64,000 bases of DNA from Adiantum capillus-veneris (GCA_014529385.2 CM043959.1:93816529-93880528), one strand, 5' to 3'; positions 32,418 to 45,608 are shown, counted from the first letter of the stretch. The notes: generated by a model not told the origin, from the sequence alone. Translations and numbers: made by a program.

Positions 32418-32812
32418 CCTCATGACTAAATGGCACGGGGTCTTGAATGAAGACCCCGCCATGGGATCCACGCACGAGAACTGCACGCACAAAAGCAGAG
32501 GCACGCCTGGCCGTTGGATGTTTAAAAACTAAACTCGGACATATTTTGTAAACTCAGACATCGGAGGTGTAAACTCAAACAAGCATAAGTACACGTGAAC
32601 ACGCTTCCATTTTAGTGAAATGAATACGTGCGCACGATTAGCTCACTGGGCTGTCACATCACCCATCTGGGTTCAAAATCTTGGGGGTGACCTACCATCG
32701 TTTTTTTCGCCGTCTGATCGCCTCGAGATCCCCCCCCCCCCCCGCGTCTACCGTCGTTGTTGATCCCATGGCGGGGTCTTCATTCAAGAACCCGTGCCAT
32801 TTAGTCACGAGG
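32418..32812. repeat. 51-bp inverted repeat enclosing a SINE-like sequence
   Basis: The arms are 32418-32468 and 32762-32812. They share ACTAAATGGCACGGG, TCTTGAATGAAGACCCCGCC and ATGGGATC, about 47 of 51 bases, with 293 bp between them. It could be a foldback element or two facing copies of one repeat. Confidence 0.75.
32630..32760 (+). mobile_element. tRNA-derived SINE-like head
   Basis: ATTAGCTCACTGGG (32637-32649) matches an RNA polymerase III A box, and GGGTTCAAAATC (32669-32680) a B box, at tRNA-like spacing. The sequence cannot form a proper tRNA cloverleaf, so a SINE or tRNA relic is more likely than a tRNA gene. The 3' limit is uncertain. Confidence 0.4.
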
Positions 32813-33379
32813 GCCGCAAGTCCTTCGGTTGATATTGTCTGAAATTCTCTGAATGCAGCCGTAGTGAGACACAGCTCTGAAATGAATATACTAGTGGATG
32901 ACCTCACTACCATGGGAGTAAAGACGAGTGCCGCATGATCGCATCCATCGATCACTTTCACTCGTTCAACCATCATTTTGGTGAGTAGTCCGGACTCGGG
33001 GCCCTGCTTCCATCAAACAACACCCACATTCACTCGAGTGACGAGTCTCTATGATCTCTCTCTCTCTCTCTCTCACTCACACACACACACACACACACAC
33101 GCGAAACAGACTCCAAAGGCAGGGCAGGCAGGCAGGCAGGCAGCGCCCCTCTCTCTTCAGATTCCCACCCCCTAAAATAAAGAGCCCACACGGGCCATTG
33201 AAGTCAATTTTTCATTCGCTGTTGTTTTCTCGGCTGCCTCCGTTTTCTTTGTGCTTACCTTGACTCATCTCTCTCTCTCTCTCTGTTCTTCCTGCCTGCT
33301 GCCCCCAACCTGTCTTCCGTGTCATTGCACAACCCAAGAGGAGCCTGGACGTCGTCTGCAGGAAATCATTACATCGCAG
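32813..33379 (+). promoter_or_regulatory. Putative promoter and first untranslated exon of the LRR gene
   Basis: CT and CA runs (33053-33100) and a CT-rich stretch (33268-33282) precede CATCGCAG/GTAAGC at 33379/33380, a strong splice donor. Together with the acceptor TTCTTTGCAG at 34739, this suggests a 5'UTR exon ending at 33379 and a 1360-bp leader intron. No convincing TATA box was found, which is common for CT-rich plant promoters. The transcription start is unknown. Confidence 0.45.
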
Positions 33380-34739
33380 GTAAGCTCAGTGCTTGAATAT
33401 GTTACCCATTTTTGAAGTGTTGCTTTGTGAAGTGCCATATTGCTAAGCAGAGCAATAGACCTTCACTGCGAAAGTGGTTGCTAAGCATTCGTGTGCACAA
33501 TAAATGGGCATGGGTATAGTCTGATTTTGGCATGAGAAATATACAAGCGCTAGAGCTACTGGGTGAAATTCCATACAAGTGGGGAGACCAAGGAGGCCTG
33601 CTCGGCATTGAGGAAGAGTTTTGACAGGGATGAGGCCTTCTTTTTGCACCAAAAAGGAGTGGTGTTCTATCACGTGAAAACCCCCCCAAATGGTGCCAAT
33701 TCTGAGGATAAGTACGGGGACTAAAATACAAAGCAGACCTGAAGGCGAACACTAAGACACCATATACAACTAGCCACAAGATCAAAACTGAAACTCAACT
33801 GAAATTCCATGGGAAAATCCTGCTCCTGAAGAGTACTATCAGTGAGGAAGGAACCGACATGGTTCAATGTTGGGCAGGAGTAGTAGCTGCACCTGTGGAA
33901 CTTAGAAACAAAGAAGAGGGGTAGCTTTTGATGACTAAGATGAGAGATTGCATATGCAGGGATGAGGCCTTTTGATTATCTCACGTGCCCATGCGTGCAT
34001 GAATGCAAGAGTGGCCATTGTAGAGGATGTAAAGGAATGTAAAAAGGAGTGTTTACTTTTTATCCAGAACACATATATTTTGGTTGGCTGCACATTGCAA
34101 AATTTTATGACATGTGAGTGTGGTTGCCATTCCTTATGAACATTTTCCACTGGATTGCGTGGGTATAAAATATGCTGACCTTGCCAAAACAAGGGCATGG
34201 ATTTTAAAGTCAGCTTGCGTTCCTGGAGCAGCAAGCTGCTTCTCAAATTCGTTTCTTTTTTTTGGAAATGAGAAAGAATGTTGTTGACATTTGGGGATTG
34301 TGGGCCATTCCATTGATGATAAAGATTGTTTACCTATCGTCTATGTATATATACAAATCAAAAGATTATCCTTTTGAAGCAAAGGTGGGCAACTTGCCTT
34401 CATTTTAAAGAGCTTTAGACTCTCTTTTGTAGATATGGCTGACCTTTGTGTTAGGGTATGCTTATGTGTGTACATGAGTGTGTGCGTGAGTCGTATTGAT
34501 ATGAAGTTCTACTCCCAGTATTGGGCATGGACGACATTAGTGGGGATGTCATAGTATTAACTCAATACTATGACAGGATGGAGCTGATGTATACTTGTGG
34601 GTGACTATCATGAGCCTTTTAACTTGCACTTTCTTTGAAGGTGATCCTGGGTTTGTCCTGGATTCAGCCAACTTCTGCTCAAACATGGTCATCCATCTTT
34701 TTGTCTCAATTGCTAGGGTCAACCCCATGTTCTTTGCAG
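33380..34739 (+). other. Inferred 5'UTR intron
   Basis: It is bounded by GTAAGC (33380) and TTCTTTGCAG (34730-34739), 15 bp before the start codon. Open frames inside are not supported. Long leader introns often raise expression in plants; that is inference. Confidence 0.5.
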
Positions 34740-34754
34740 TTCCTAAAAAGAAAC

Positions 34755-37700
34755 ATGAAGAGACTCTCGGTGTTTGTGGTGCTGCTTCTTGGGTGCTCAT
34801 CGGCACCTTTCATTTCCTGCAATTCCGAAGGTATTTGCCCATTCTCTTGATCTGCTTTTTACCATATGAAATGCTTGGAATGGTTACTTCATAAATTACT
34901 TGATCGTTACTTGGGCATGCTAACCCAAGGTGCTTGTGTCTATCTTCCTTGGTGTAAAGCTTTAGAAATTCTGCATAGGTATGGTTTAGTGCATGTATCT
35001 ATGGGCAATATGCTGTTTTGTGAGCTGATTTATTTTGTGATCTCAGGTGATGCTCTCCATACCTTCAGAAGAAGCTTATCTGATCCTGATAATGTGCTGC
35101 AAAGCTGGGATCCTACTCTTGTAAACCCGTGCACTTGGTTTCATGTCACTTGCAACCAAGACAATTTAGTGACAAGAGTGTGAGTGTTCAGATAATGCTC
35201 ACTTATCTACTTGTACTGTTTTTTGATGGTGGGTTTGTCTGTGCGTGCTATGCATGGATGTGTGCACATATGCTCTTTGTGTTCACAGTCATACAGGTTG
35301 TCTGCAGGCTATAACTTTCCGCTATGCCTGACCTCATCGTGTTTCTGTATGCATATTCCATGCCTGTATATTTGCACGCACATGTACATGTGTAGGTTAC
35401 TGTGAATGCTGTTGTGTGCAAAGCTGTTTGTTTAGTTATTCCTGCAAATTTCTCCAAAAAATGAGTCAGTTGGCACAAGCTCAAGCCATGTTTAAGGCTA
35501 TGGATCCCCTTGTGCACAGCCTTTAGGCTGTGGACTCTCTTATGCATCTCTAGAGCCATGACAGAAATGCAGTATGCAGATCTTTGTATTGATGGATGCA
35601 TGCTGTGTGTGTGGGAGCATATGCAGAATCATATTATTTTTCCATACGGGTAGGAAAAGAATACCAAACTTCAGCAAACGTATGGAAAACAGGTGTATGA
35701 TATCACACTCCATACTCCACCTGCAGGTTATTCAAAAAAATTAATTTTCAGGCTCAACTTGGGATGCTTTTGGCCTTTGGGAAGATAGTATGGGCTTATT
35801 ATAGCTTCTAGCTTAGAGTAATCTTCTTTTGGCTCAGATAGTGGAGGGCTTGGTACTAGATAGGGCAAGCTTGTGTGCAGTTATTACAATCTATCGTTGG
35901 TTTTGCTTTATATGCCCAGCATATGAAGTCTTCCATAGGTATTGTTTATCAGTTAAGGTCAATATGGAATGGTTAAAATAGGACATATTACTGTATGTTT
36001 TTGTCTTTGGCTAGGCCACATATGGTTCAGCTAAGGTCTGCCAACCATACTTTTTCAAATGGTTCAGCTAAGGTCTGCCAATCATACTTTTTTCATACTT
36101 CCATGCCCATATGTATGGTAAACATATGGGAAAAATTATTGTGGGTATGACCTAGTAGCTGGTCAATACTATGCATGATATAGCTGATGGTTATACTCTC
36201 TTGGGGATGAGTCTGTGACATGCATTCTGGACTTTTTCTGCAGTCACCTATGTGTACCTGCGTGATTGATCTAGGCCCAGTCTTTATTAGTTCTGAAGCA
36301 GAAAGGATTTTGCAACTTATGCTTAGTGTTCTGAGGCTTTTCTGCCAATTTCATTCATTGGGTTTGTCTCATCGGTTTTGTTTCTTTGTTGGCCTACCAG
36401 TGTCGCCTTTAGTGTTTGGTTGTTTTTTTTATAAAAGCTTTGGAGGTAAGGCAATGATGGTTGTAAGAGGTTACCTTGTAATCATTGTCTGTTCTTTAAT
36501 GCTAAATCTTGAGACTAAACTTTGATTTTGCAACTCTTTTCTTGAGTTCCCCTCTCTCTATCCCTTTTCTCTCTCTCACTCTCATTCACACACACATCTT
36601 AAACAATACTATTCTTTATTTTTGGGCAGGCCATCTTGGATCCTTTGAATTTCTTATGCTTTTTCAATTTTTGTGAGGCATCGTCTGATTTGGCTATTAG
36701 CTGTGAGCAAGTGGTCTTATCTGTTCATGTAGCTGTCTATGTTGGAGCTCAATAGAGGCCATGAGACACTTAAGTATGAGGCTTTAACTACTTGTGTGTG
36801 CAGTGATCTTGGCAACTCTAAGCTTTCTGGACATCTTGTTCCGGAGCTTGGAGAACTAAAACATTTACAATATCTGTGAGTGGATTGTTTGAATTGATGT
36901 TCAACTCTTTTCAAAAAATGTGAGCTCAAAGTTAAAGACAGAGCTTTGTTGAGAGCAGGGAGCTTTATAAGAACCAAATCTCAGGCAAGATACCTGAGGA
37001 GCTTGGGAAGCTCACAAATCTTGTAAGCCTGGATCTTTATAATAACAATCTCACAGGGTCCGTCCCCGAATCTATTGGGAATCTTCAGTCGCTTATATTT
37101 ATGTGAGTATTTTTGTTTGCTGTAATAATTTATGATGCTTGTTTACCATCTTCCTGAGACTCATTTGATAGACTTTTTCCAATGTTTTTTGAAGGCGACT
37201 AAATAACAATCAACTGAGTGGCCAAATACCTCGTGCTCTTACGACCATCAAAAGCTTAAAAGTCATGTATAGTCCCTCTCTTTGCATTTGGATGTTAAGT
37301 GCTTAATGATTTACTCTCTGTCAACGGCTTAATGATTTACTGTCTGTTAATGACAATATAAAGCTTAAAAGTCATGTAATAGTCTCTCTTTGTGCATTTT
37401 GATATCAAATGCTTAATGATTTACTGTTTTTTAGTGGCTTGCATATATGGGTTCTCATAGCTGAACTTGTGGGTTTTCAGTGACTTATCATCCAATGACC
37501 TTTGTGGTACTATCCCCGTTTCTGGGCCATTCGAACATTTTCCCATGAAAAGGTATGTCTCTTATTTACCGAGTTAAGTCTTGCCATTGTTATTATGCGA
37601 AGGTTTAAGGTTTTTTCTTTTCTGTAGCAAAACTCTTTCCAAAGTAATTGTAGAAAATATTTGAGTCCTTTGTTGGCTTTCTAAAGCAATCCTTAAGAAG

Positions 37701-37957
37701 AGAGTTAGGCGTACATTTGATATTTTGATATTATTGGATATACCATTTCATATGAAGCATTGAAATCATGTTCTGTTTTCTGTTTTCCAAAAGGTCTCTT
37801 CATTTCATAGCCTCAACTTCTTTTTCATTTTATTGTTGTAGAATGCCAATCCGAACCTTCACCTTGTTGTTGTCCTGTCTGTAGTTTTGAGGGCAATCCT
37901 CGCTTGAAGGGACCTGAACTCCTTGGCTTGGCAGCGTATGACTCAGGTTGCAATTGA
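34755..37957 (+). CDS. LRR1: Small secreted leucine-rich repeat protein (OsLRR1/At5g21090 type)
   Basis: Seven coding exons (34755-34830, 35047-35179, 36804-36875, 36959-37102, 37195-37266, 37481-37552, 37885-37957) join with consistent phases and GT-AG introns into 213 residues plus stop. Exons of 133, 72, 144, 72 and 72 bp match the SERK/LRR1 layout. Residues 1-22 form a signal peptide. Residues 27-61 are an LRRNT cap ([19 protein letters not shown]). Five LRRs follow (about 67-186) with LxxLxLxxNxLxGxIP spacing. The end [14 protein letters not shown] is the family terminus. There is no membrane span or kinase, unlike SERK receptors. Rice LRR1 relatives act in defence with HIR proteins; that role is family knowledge. 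An in-frame ATG at 34635 lies in the inferred intron. Confidence 0.93.
37252..37440 (+). repeat. Tandem duplication copying the exon 5 end and its splice donor
   Basis: AAGCTTAAAAGTCAT/GTA at the real exon 5 end (37252-37269) recurs at 37361-37378 inside intron 5, 109 bp downstream, followed by similar intron sequence (GCTTAATGATTTACT in both). The copy recreates a donor-like context. Confidence 0.8.
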
Positions 37958-38142
37958 GGCAATCGACTCTTTTATACATATATGCATATATGGAAGCTCT
38001 GTACTAACTGCAAAATGGAAGGAGCCTGTCAATGTTGGCCTTCTTACAGAATTTCCCAGCTGAATAAGCTGTTTTTGAAACTTGCAGTTTGTGGTTACAT
38101 GAAGTTGTTTATACACGGGTCTCTTTACAATGTAGTGACACT

Positions 38143-38148
38143 AATAAA
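38143..38148 (+). terminator. Candidate polyadenylation signal of the LRR gene
   Basis: AATAAA lies 186 bp after the stop codon, preceded by TGTA-containing sequence. It is the first canonical signal downstream. Confidence 0.45.
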
Positions 38149-38169
38149 ACTAAGGGACTTTTGAGAATT

Positions 38170-39239
38170 GTAGGTGCTCCTAGGAATGGAGGTAACATCA
38201 TTTGTAGGAGGATGGTACTGTCCTTGACTAAACCCATGTTTTGGATTGTATTGTATTGTATTGAGTCGGGTTGTCATTTGTTAATCACATCTCAGGGAAA
38301 TTTCTAGCGATTGTCTCTGAAATTAATTGCGGTCACAGGATTATGCACTAACATGGAGTAGATGACTTTGGAGAAGAAGATTCAGGCTTGGGACAGAAGC
38401 TTACATTTTGGGTATGTCAAGGCTGAGGTGAAGACCTCAATATAATCTCTGGCCTCTTAAGTAATCCAAGGTGTAAAGCATAATTCATGGGCCTTCTTGC
38501 ATTGCCACAAAGCTCTATAGCTGAGGTTTCGTGGCTTAAGTAATTGCAGGTTTGACTGTAATGGCAAGTTTTTGCACCCAAATCTCAACCATTTTTTGGA
38601 AAAACCATTTTCCCAAAAATACATTCTGTTTTGCTCTTTTTTGGAAGTGGAAAATTTTGATATTTAGCATACATTTTCCCTATTTTTTGTTAATGTTGCA
38701 CCAAGTGTATGAGGATTATTTCCTTTCCCTTGTTCCCATAAAGCCTTCTTGGATTTGTAAAACAAGTTTTAGTCAAGAAGTATATGAGGCAACAGACATT
38801 TGATCTGACGATTTGATCGATTTTCTTTTGATATTTTAGTTTGTAAGAGAATCCCGTCTTTAAGAGTTTCATATGAGTCCATTTCATTAATGTGACCCTA
38901 CACCTTGTCGGATTTCAAAGAGGGAGAGCTGTTCCCAAGGCATGCTTTTCTTGTACACTGTATATGCCTTGACCCCAGCCACCATGCCTCTATTTGTATT
39001 CTGTAGGGTTTGAATTCCATGGTGTTTTATACAAGACATTCTTCAAAGTACAAGGGACCATGAAAAATTTGTTGTGGTTGGATGGTCGCAACTTGCAAGA
39101 GTTTACAAGAACAGTTATTACGCTTTGTGGAGAGTTTGGATATGGGTATTTCATTTTTTCATAGACATCCTCACTTTGTGGAGAGCCTAGATATGGGTAT
39201 TTAATATTTTCATAGAGAGAGAACCAAATAACAAGGATA
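38170..39239. other. Intergenic, no recognised gene
   Basis: This region is AT-rich. A 50-bp imperfect direct duplication (CTTTGTGGAGAG..GGATATGGGTATTT) lies at about 39123-39220. No gene is supported. Confidence 0.45.
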
Positions 39240-40145
39240 GATTTAGATGTGGAGAAAGTGATCTGATTGAGGTTGAGGACATCCAAATTAGAGTCGGATC
39301 AAAAAGTAGCTTTTTGATTGTGGATGTCCAAGGTAAGTATAATATGCTTTTAAAAATTCCATGTCTAAGAAGTGTAGAAGCCATACATTCTTATGCATGC
39401 CAAAGACTAACCATACAAGGATCAATAGAAGATTCCACATTAAAACCAATAATACTAGAAGTTGGAGAAGAGCGATGCACCCATAGGAGTTATGCGAAAA
39501 GTATGGAAAAAAGACAGATTATAGTATCGGGATAACTTTATTGACTCAATTGAGGGTGAAAGACCAGTTAGCCTAGATTAAAGGCCTTCAAAAGTAGGAG
39601 AGACACCTAGAGGAACTAGACTAGAGTAACCAAGCTAGATAGAACGAACACAAAAATTGAGTAGCAAAATGTAGACACCTCAACACAATAGGGTACAATT
39701 GGAAGAGATGAGGATTCAACCAGCACATATACTCCTTATAATGATTATGTAGCAAGTATTTTGTGTAGAGAAAGAAGTTGAATCCATGGCTATACAAAAA
39801 GGGGATGGAATGCCGAACGTATTGTTACCAGATGATGATCAAGAGAGAGAGTAAGATGATGATCAAGAGAGAAAGTAACAAAGGTCAATAAGCAATTGAA
39901 ACCAATGATCAAAGAGAGAGCCAAGTAATTGTTTCTAAATTTTTGAGCTTGGAAACATAATGACATGAAGAATGTTCTTTAGAGGTTGCTAGCGTTGGAT
40001 ACCACTGAAAGTAGATGCAAAACCAATATATAGAATGCATCCGAATTATGCAAAGTAGGTCAAGGAAGAGATCAAAAACCTTTAAAAGGTGGATTTTATC
40101 ATCGAAGTAGTAGACATTCAATGGTTACTTCTCATTGTGGTATTT
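39240..40145 (+). pseudogene. Decayed Ty3/gypsy protease to RT fragment
   Basis: VDVQGKYNMLLKIPCLRSVEAI (near 39315) resembles the second half of gypsy protease, where Y-N-x-L-L-G-R-P-W is usual. About 690 bp later, VDAKPIYRMHPNYAK, KEEIKNL and KVDFIIEV form the start of RT fingers, with stops after NYAK and KNL. The spacing suits a PR-RT linker. It belongs to the older gypsy lineage, not family A. Confidence 0.65.
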
Positions 40146-40189
40146 GAATGATACAGTGAGAAGAGCATCTATATGAATTTGTCATAATA

Positions 40190-40756
40190 ACTAATAGGGG
40201 ACACATGTCAGCTCCCTAGCTCAGTTGTCCCCAAGGTGCACTCAAATCCTATTGAATGGCCATAAAGGTGGACCAATGAGAATTAGGCTAGAGTATGTTA
40301 AGTTTAATTCATTTTGAAACACTTGATAAAAGAACTAATAGGAATTAAGCTCTCTAGAAAACTATTGGAAAGTCTCCCAAGGGGTCTAATGAGCACTCAA
40401 CAGTCCAATGGCTTGCCTGATTCTTATTGGTCAGAAGACAAAAGGGTCCAATGACAGTTTAGTTGTATTAATTAAATACCTAAAGCTCTTACAAAAGGGG
40501 AAAGGGGGACACATGTCAAAAGACTCACTTATGCTTCTCAATTATCATTGGCTAAGCTTTGTAGGGTTCAATGGGGTGCCAACATGAGTAAAAGCCAAGA
40601 AGGGTCGACCAAGAGAGAGAGGGGGATTGATTTTGGCAAGACATTATCACACACTTCCACAATCTCATGTGTGAAGCAAAGAAGACTCTTTCTCCTTCTC
40701 AAGCTTTAATGGAAAGCTCATCATGTACTCCAAGCTTGTGACAAGGGAGGCCTACA
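40190..40756 (+). repeat. LTR-like sequence related to family A, forward
   Basis: It has weak but ordered similarity to the forward family A LTR: AAGGGGGACACATGTCAAAAGACT, a 'CATTGGCTAAG...GGTTCAATG' block, then CTCAAGCTT and GTACTCCAAGCTTGTGAC. It may be the 5' LTR of the gag element that resumes at 45929, split by the 5.2-kb element. That link is inference. Confidence 0.4.
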
Positions 40757-40931
40757 TGAAAGACCAACGTGTAGACTGGCATGTGGCTCTCCTCCCAACC
40801 TCCCTACTTATAGCCCTTGGCCCTTGCAAGTAGGTCCCTTTAACTCATGCCTGGCCCTTGGCTCCTACCCGTACTGAGCCATTCAGTCCCTGGCCCTTGG
40901 CCTGCTGTCCGGTTCTATTGTTGGCCTGACA

Positions 40932-42082
40932 TTACTTCCTCCTTGGAGAAGCGTTTTTGTCCTCGAAACAAGAGTGATGATACACTAACGTTTTCCACAA
41001 TGGCATCCTTCATGGATCCAATTGTTTGCTTGATCGGAACACGGTTCAGTGGGAGGTTCAAGAAACCAAGAATACTATTTTGATTTTTTACATTGTTGTC
41101 CATGTGCAACCATCTTGTGTTAACGGTTCCTATCTAATCATAGTGTGTAGACTCCATATAGAACACACATGAGCATGCTAAACAAGTTATCACAACAAAG
41201 ATGTACATGAAAGAGTATCACTTTCCATGAAAGTAACTTGCTGACATAACACATTAGCCAAGTTAAAGTCCTTGACTTGTTCTCAAATTTCATCAGTAAA
41301 CATTCCCACTGTAACTAGTGTTCACAGTTGAGAACTTGACTTGTACATGAAGAGACTAAACCTAGTCGCAAGATGCTTTAACTTAAGGCAAGCAAACTTC
41401 AAGTAGAGCCGCAATAAATTCTTACTAACTGGATTGCTTGGTGCTAATATACGCACTTTGCATATCCTTTCGCACAAAATTACACTTTGTAATTTGTCTA
41501 TCCTTTTGGATAATTGACAATATTAAGGTGTTTTTTTCCACGGTTTACAGACAGTCTTCCCAGAGGATTGGTAAACGGGAATCACAATATCGTACAACAT
41601 TGCTGAGGAATCAACAATGTCCTGAATAACCAACGTGGTTATTTTGAAAGATCCACAAGCACCCAAATTGAGCCATGACCTCTATTAGTGATTGATAGAT
41701 CCAAAGATAATCTCATAGAGAGATACTACATATAGAGTGCAAAATGCTTCATAAGCAATTAATGTGATGAATATGCATGCCGCTCCAAATAAGCCTTTGC
41801 TAAACACTAGGGCCCATAACACCTAGTGTGCATGTATTTAACAAAAATAGATCCGAACATGTATATTCATGACCATCCTTGCTAATACGGATGGCAAATG
41901 TGATGCTCCTAGTACGTATTGAAAAAGAATGTAAATAGTTCGGAAAAGAAACTAAATACTTTCTGCTACAATCATTTGCAAGCCGTGCTGAAACATTTGA
42001 ACCATACTTGAAGGTGAAACATTAATCACGTCCAAGTACAAACAATGAAATTATTTCATAAACAACACATAGCCACATTCTT
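40932..42082. other. Interior of 5.2-kb element, 3' side, no gene
   Basis: No domain is recognised in this stretch next to the purine tract. Confidence 0.4.
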
Positions 42083-43135
42083 AGACAAGTGTCCTCCTTA
42101 CCCCTTAGAGAGAGATAGAGAGCTTGAAAATATTTAGATATTTGTTGGATGGAACTAGAAGCACATTGGACTCCTTTTAGCCCAACCAATAGCATTCAAG
42201 CACACCATGTGGTTAAGCATAGGGAGAGTTTGACATGTGTCCCATGTGCCCTTTGGGTGAGCGGGAGGTTAAGTCAAAGATTCACCTAACTTTTGGACTT
42301 TCCTCCTCCTTTGTAGGGTCTCTTTTTGATTCAAGCACCTTACCCCCCATGCATGGGAAGCATCTCAAGCACCTTCCTCATTAAGTTTGTAGGGTTTCTT
42401 TTTGACTCAAGCATCTTGCCCTCCATGCATGGGAAGCTTCTCAAGCACCTTCCTCATTAAGTTTGCAGGGTCTCTTTTTGACTCAAGCACCTTGCCTTCC
42501 ATGCATGGGAAGCTCTCAAACACCTTCCTCATTAAGTTTGCAGGGTCTCTTTTTGACTCAAGCACCTTACCCCCCATGCATGTGAAGCTTTTCAAGCACC
42601 TTCCTCATTAAGTATGACAAGTACCTCAGTCATCAAGCATGACAAGCACCTCAATCACCTTAGTCATCAAGCACGACAAGCACCTTAGTCATCAAGCACG
42701 ACAAGCACTTCAAGCTTAGGTCGAGTTCCCACCCCAAGCTCAGTCCTAGCTTGCCTAAGGTCAAATGACTTTTAACACTAACCATTGGAGGTCTTTAATG
42801 AAGCTAACCCTAAGGTCTTTTAAGCTCCGTTAGATGCACATTGCTCTTTGATAGACTACCTCCTTTTGGACCCCTATTGAGATGTAACCATCTCTCCTCT
42901 TGGTCCCCTGCTGAGGTAAGTTTAGAAGCACTTATTTCACATTGCTCTTTGATAGACCATCTCCTTTTGGACCCCTATTGAGATGCAACCATTTCTCCTT
43001 TTGGTCCCGTGTTGAGATAGGTTTAGAAGCACATATCTCTATTCTAACTTTTGTTCTCGTTTATTTTTTCACACTAAATGATTAGTTTAATATGAGAACA
43101 TCATCTGGTAAAGGTAGATATTATATTTTATGACA
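42083..43135 (-). mobile_element. Truncated family A LTR inside the 5.2-kb element
   Basis: It starts within the LTR (AGACAAGTGTCCTCCTTACC) and runs to the terminus ATATTTTATGACA at 43135. It has four 75-bp repeats and four 34-bp repeats. The PBS-side half is missing, and no internal sequence follows. Confidence 0.85.
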
Positions 43136-45608
43136 CTTAACCGTTGTGGCTCATAGCCCTTATGCCAATAACAAATTAGTGTTTAATCGACAAACCGATG
43201 AAGATTAATTTGGGTGACGTCTTGGTCACTTTCTAGCTGAGATTTAGAGCACCTTGGCTCAGGCCGACTTATGAGCAAAATATTTATTAAAAGCTTCTTA
43301 GAAAGTTTTCATTATTCTTCGAGAGAAAGAAGAAAGAGAGCATGTTGGGTTGAGGAATTTTCCTTAAGTTGCTGGAGTATGTACCCAATCTGCGTGCTCT
43401 TATGCATCTTATGTCTGGCTTGCAGCTTATCTTATAAGTATGCAACAATCGGCCTCTAGGACGCTCTCATCAAGAGAGGTAACCAAGAACATAAGTCACA
43501 TACTGATCCATCGATCTTGGAGGGGTCGTGAGGGTACTTTGCCTGTGAAATAAGTCTTAGATTTAGGTTCCTTTTAGTGTTGTTGTGTATTGCCAACCAA
43601 AAATCATGTTAAATAATACATCACTTATCTTGTCCTTGACAAAGTTGCTAGTGTGATAGTCCTTCACTTATCTTTTCCTTGACGGAGTTGCTAGTGTGAT
43701 AGCGGAAGCGTAATTATGAGGCGGTAGAATTAAATCCACCTAGCTAGCATACCTTGCATGCAGAATTGTAAGCCCTTGCCAAGAGTGATGGCCTCAAACG
43801 TGAGAGCCAAAACAAAAGTGCCTTGCACATTAGCCTGTACTGCTAGGGAGACATCCTAACTCGATGTTGCCACATATAAAATGGGAGCAGATATCCGTAT
43901 CTTACCAGTTTTGCAAACATGTATACCAATGCCCTTGATTTGAAGTCAATGAACTGTATCGGTGTATACGTTAGAAGCCTTGCTTCATGAGAAACTGTCA
44001 AAGCACTTTGCTTTGCACAATATACAATATGTTCCAAAATAAAGGTGAAAACATGGAAAAAAAATCCAAACTTAAAATTGTCTAACTTGGTCATCTTGTT
44101 GTAATCCGTTGTCTTGAAATTCTGAAGAACAAATGCGCTAGAAGATGGCTCATAGCCATAACTACTGCGCGAGAGAGAGTTGTTGCGTATAGCAAAACAA
44201 AGTTGACCGTGTTGGTCATTCACAAAAAATAGACCTTGTCCACTTGTGGATCTGCTGGAAAAACATAATTATGTGTGCAAAGTGTGTGCATCTCGTACAT
44301 GATGGATGTACCTCATTAAGTACACCTGTTGACGAAGCTTTCCGCCCTAAGAATTGAATGAGTGCCCAGCAAGAAGAAAATCTAGAAATGATTTTCCAAA
44401 TACTTGGCCAACAATGGATTCAACTTCACCATTTTGGATTGCCTGCTTCTTAGAGTTGAATTAAGGATCGGCCTTGCCAATCACCGTTGCCTTAAAAGGA
44501 ACAGGCCATGCCTGAGCTGCCTCTACTACTAAACAATCGTGCCTCGTAGAAACCCGTGTAGAGGTTATCTCTATTGGACCCGTGCTCCTTAGTCCAAATC
44601 ATGGTAATGACTACCAAAATTGGACGTAATATGTTAACCTTGGTCATACTAGACCCATAGGTAATCTCTTAGGGCACCATGGCCGAGATTAACATAAGAA
44701 CATACTCTTGCAATACAAATGTATACATAAAGCTGTGAAAATTGCAAGAACGTGAAATTGCAAACCTGATAATCCATTCGTGTCCTTGTTCGAGGTCAAG
44801 CACTTTCTTCACCATCGACTCTTGGGAAACTCGAAAACATGACCATAGAGCCTTTGCTACCGACTCCTGTCATTGCTGTAGTCGAGTCATAAGATTTTTG
44901 CACACCCTGCATAATCAGCACGGCTTTCCGTATTGTCCCCACTACCTGAATATGTCCTTGGATGCAGGTGAATCCTCATCACTTGCTCGGCATGGATGTA
45001 GAATTTCTTGTTGGAGCATCACGTACATGCCAAGGTGACCATACCTTGAAATCCTCCGCATGCTGTAATTGACTCGAGATTATTGAAATTATGCTACTGC
45101 ATCATCGGTTGCGTCCCCCAACATGGCGACTTGCCGAGGAACCGAAGTCTGAGGCCGATTGAATGAGGGGGGATTTGGTCCATGGGCTCCCTCCCTTACC
45201 ATTTGAAATTGGTGCCCTAATGCCCTTGGCCTTGGGCGTTCAAATGGGAAAAGAAGACCAACCAAGGCTATGGCGTTTTCTATAGACAACGTAACTAGAG
45301 AAGACAAGCTTGCAACATGCCATGCACAACGTTTCAGCCCTCGTGGTAGAAACGCACCTTGGTCTGCATGTCGAGGCAACCCTGTTTGGAACTGGTCCCG
45401 CTTCTCCCTTCTGCAGTTAAGGGGTTCTTCCCGTGGCCTCAACCTCGTCGGCTCCATGCCTTCAAGGGGCCATGCCCACGACTTCTTCTCTGTTTTCATG
45501 TCGACCTCGACCTCCCTTTTGCAACTGAGCATGCATGGCATGCAAGCACGCTCTTCCTCCTCCTTCCAGGCATGAGAAAGAGAGAAAGTCTCCATAGCCT
45601 TGCACAGG

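Noticed and set aside
32630-32700. tRNA gene
   Set aside because: A and B box matches are present but acceptor and anticodon stems do not form, so a SINE-like relic is more likely.
32730-32743. G/C homopolymers as quadruplex regulators
   Set aside because: Single runs of one base do not give the spaced G-tracts expected, and their length is unreliable.
34635-34754. Upstream in-frame ATG for the LRR protein
   Set aside because: It lies before the acceptor TTCTTTGCAG at 34739 and would put 40 extra residues before a normal signal peptide.
35040-37957. SERK/BAK1 receptor kinase
   Set aside because: The exon layout and LRRNT match SERKs, but the frame ends with the LRR1-type terminus and a stop. 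There is no membrane span, SPP region or kinase downstream.
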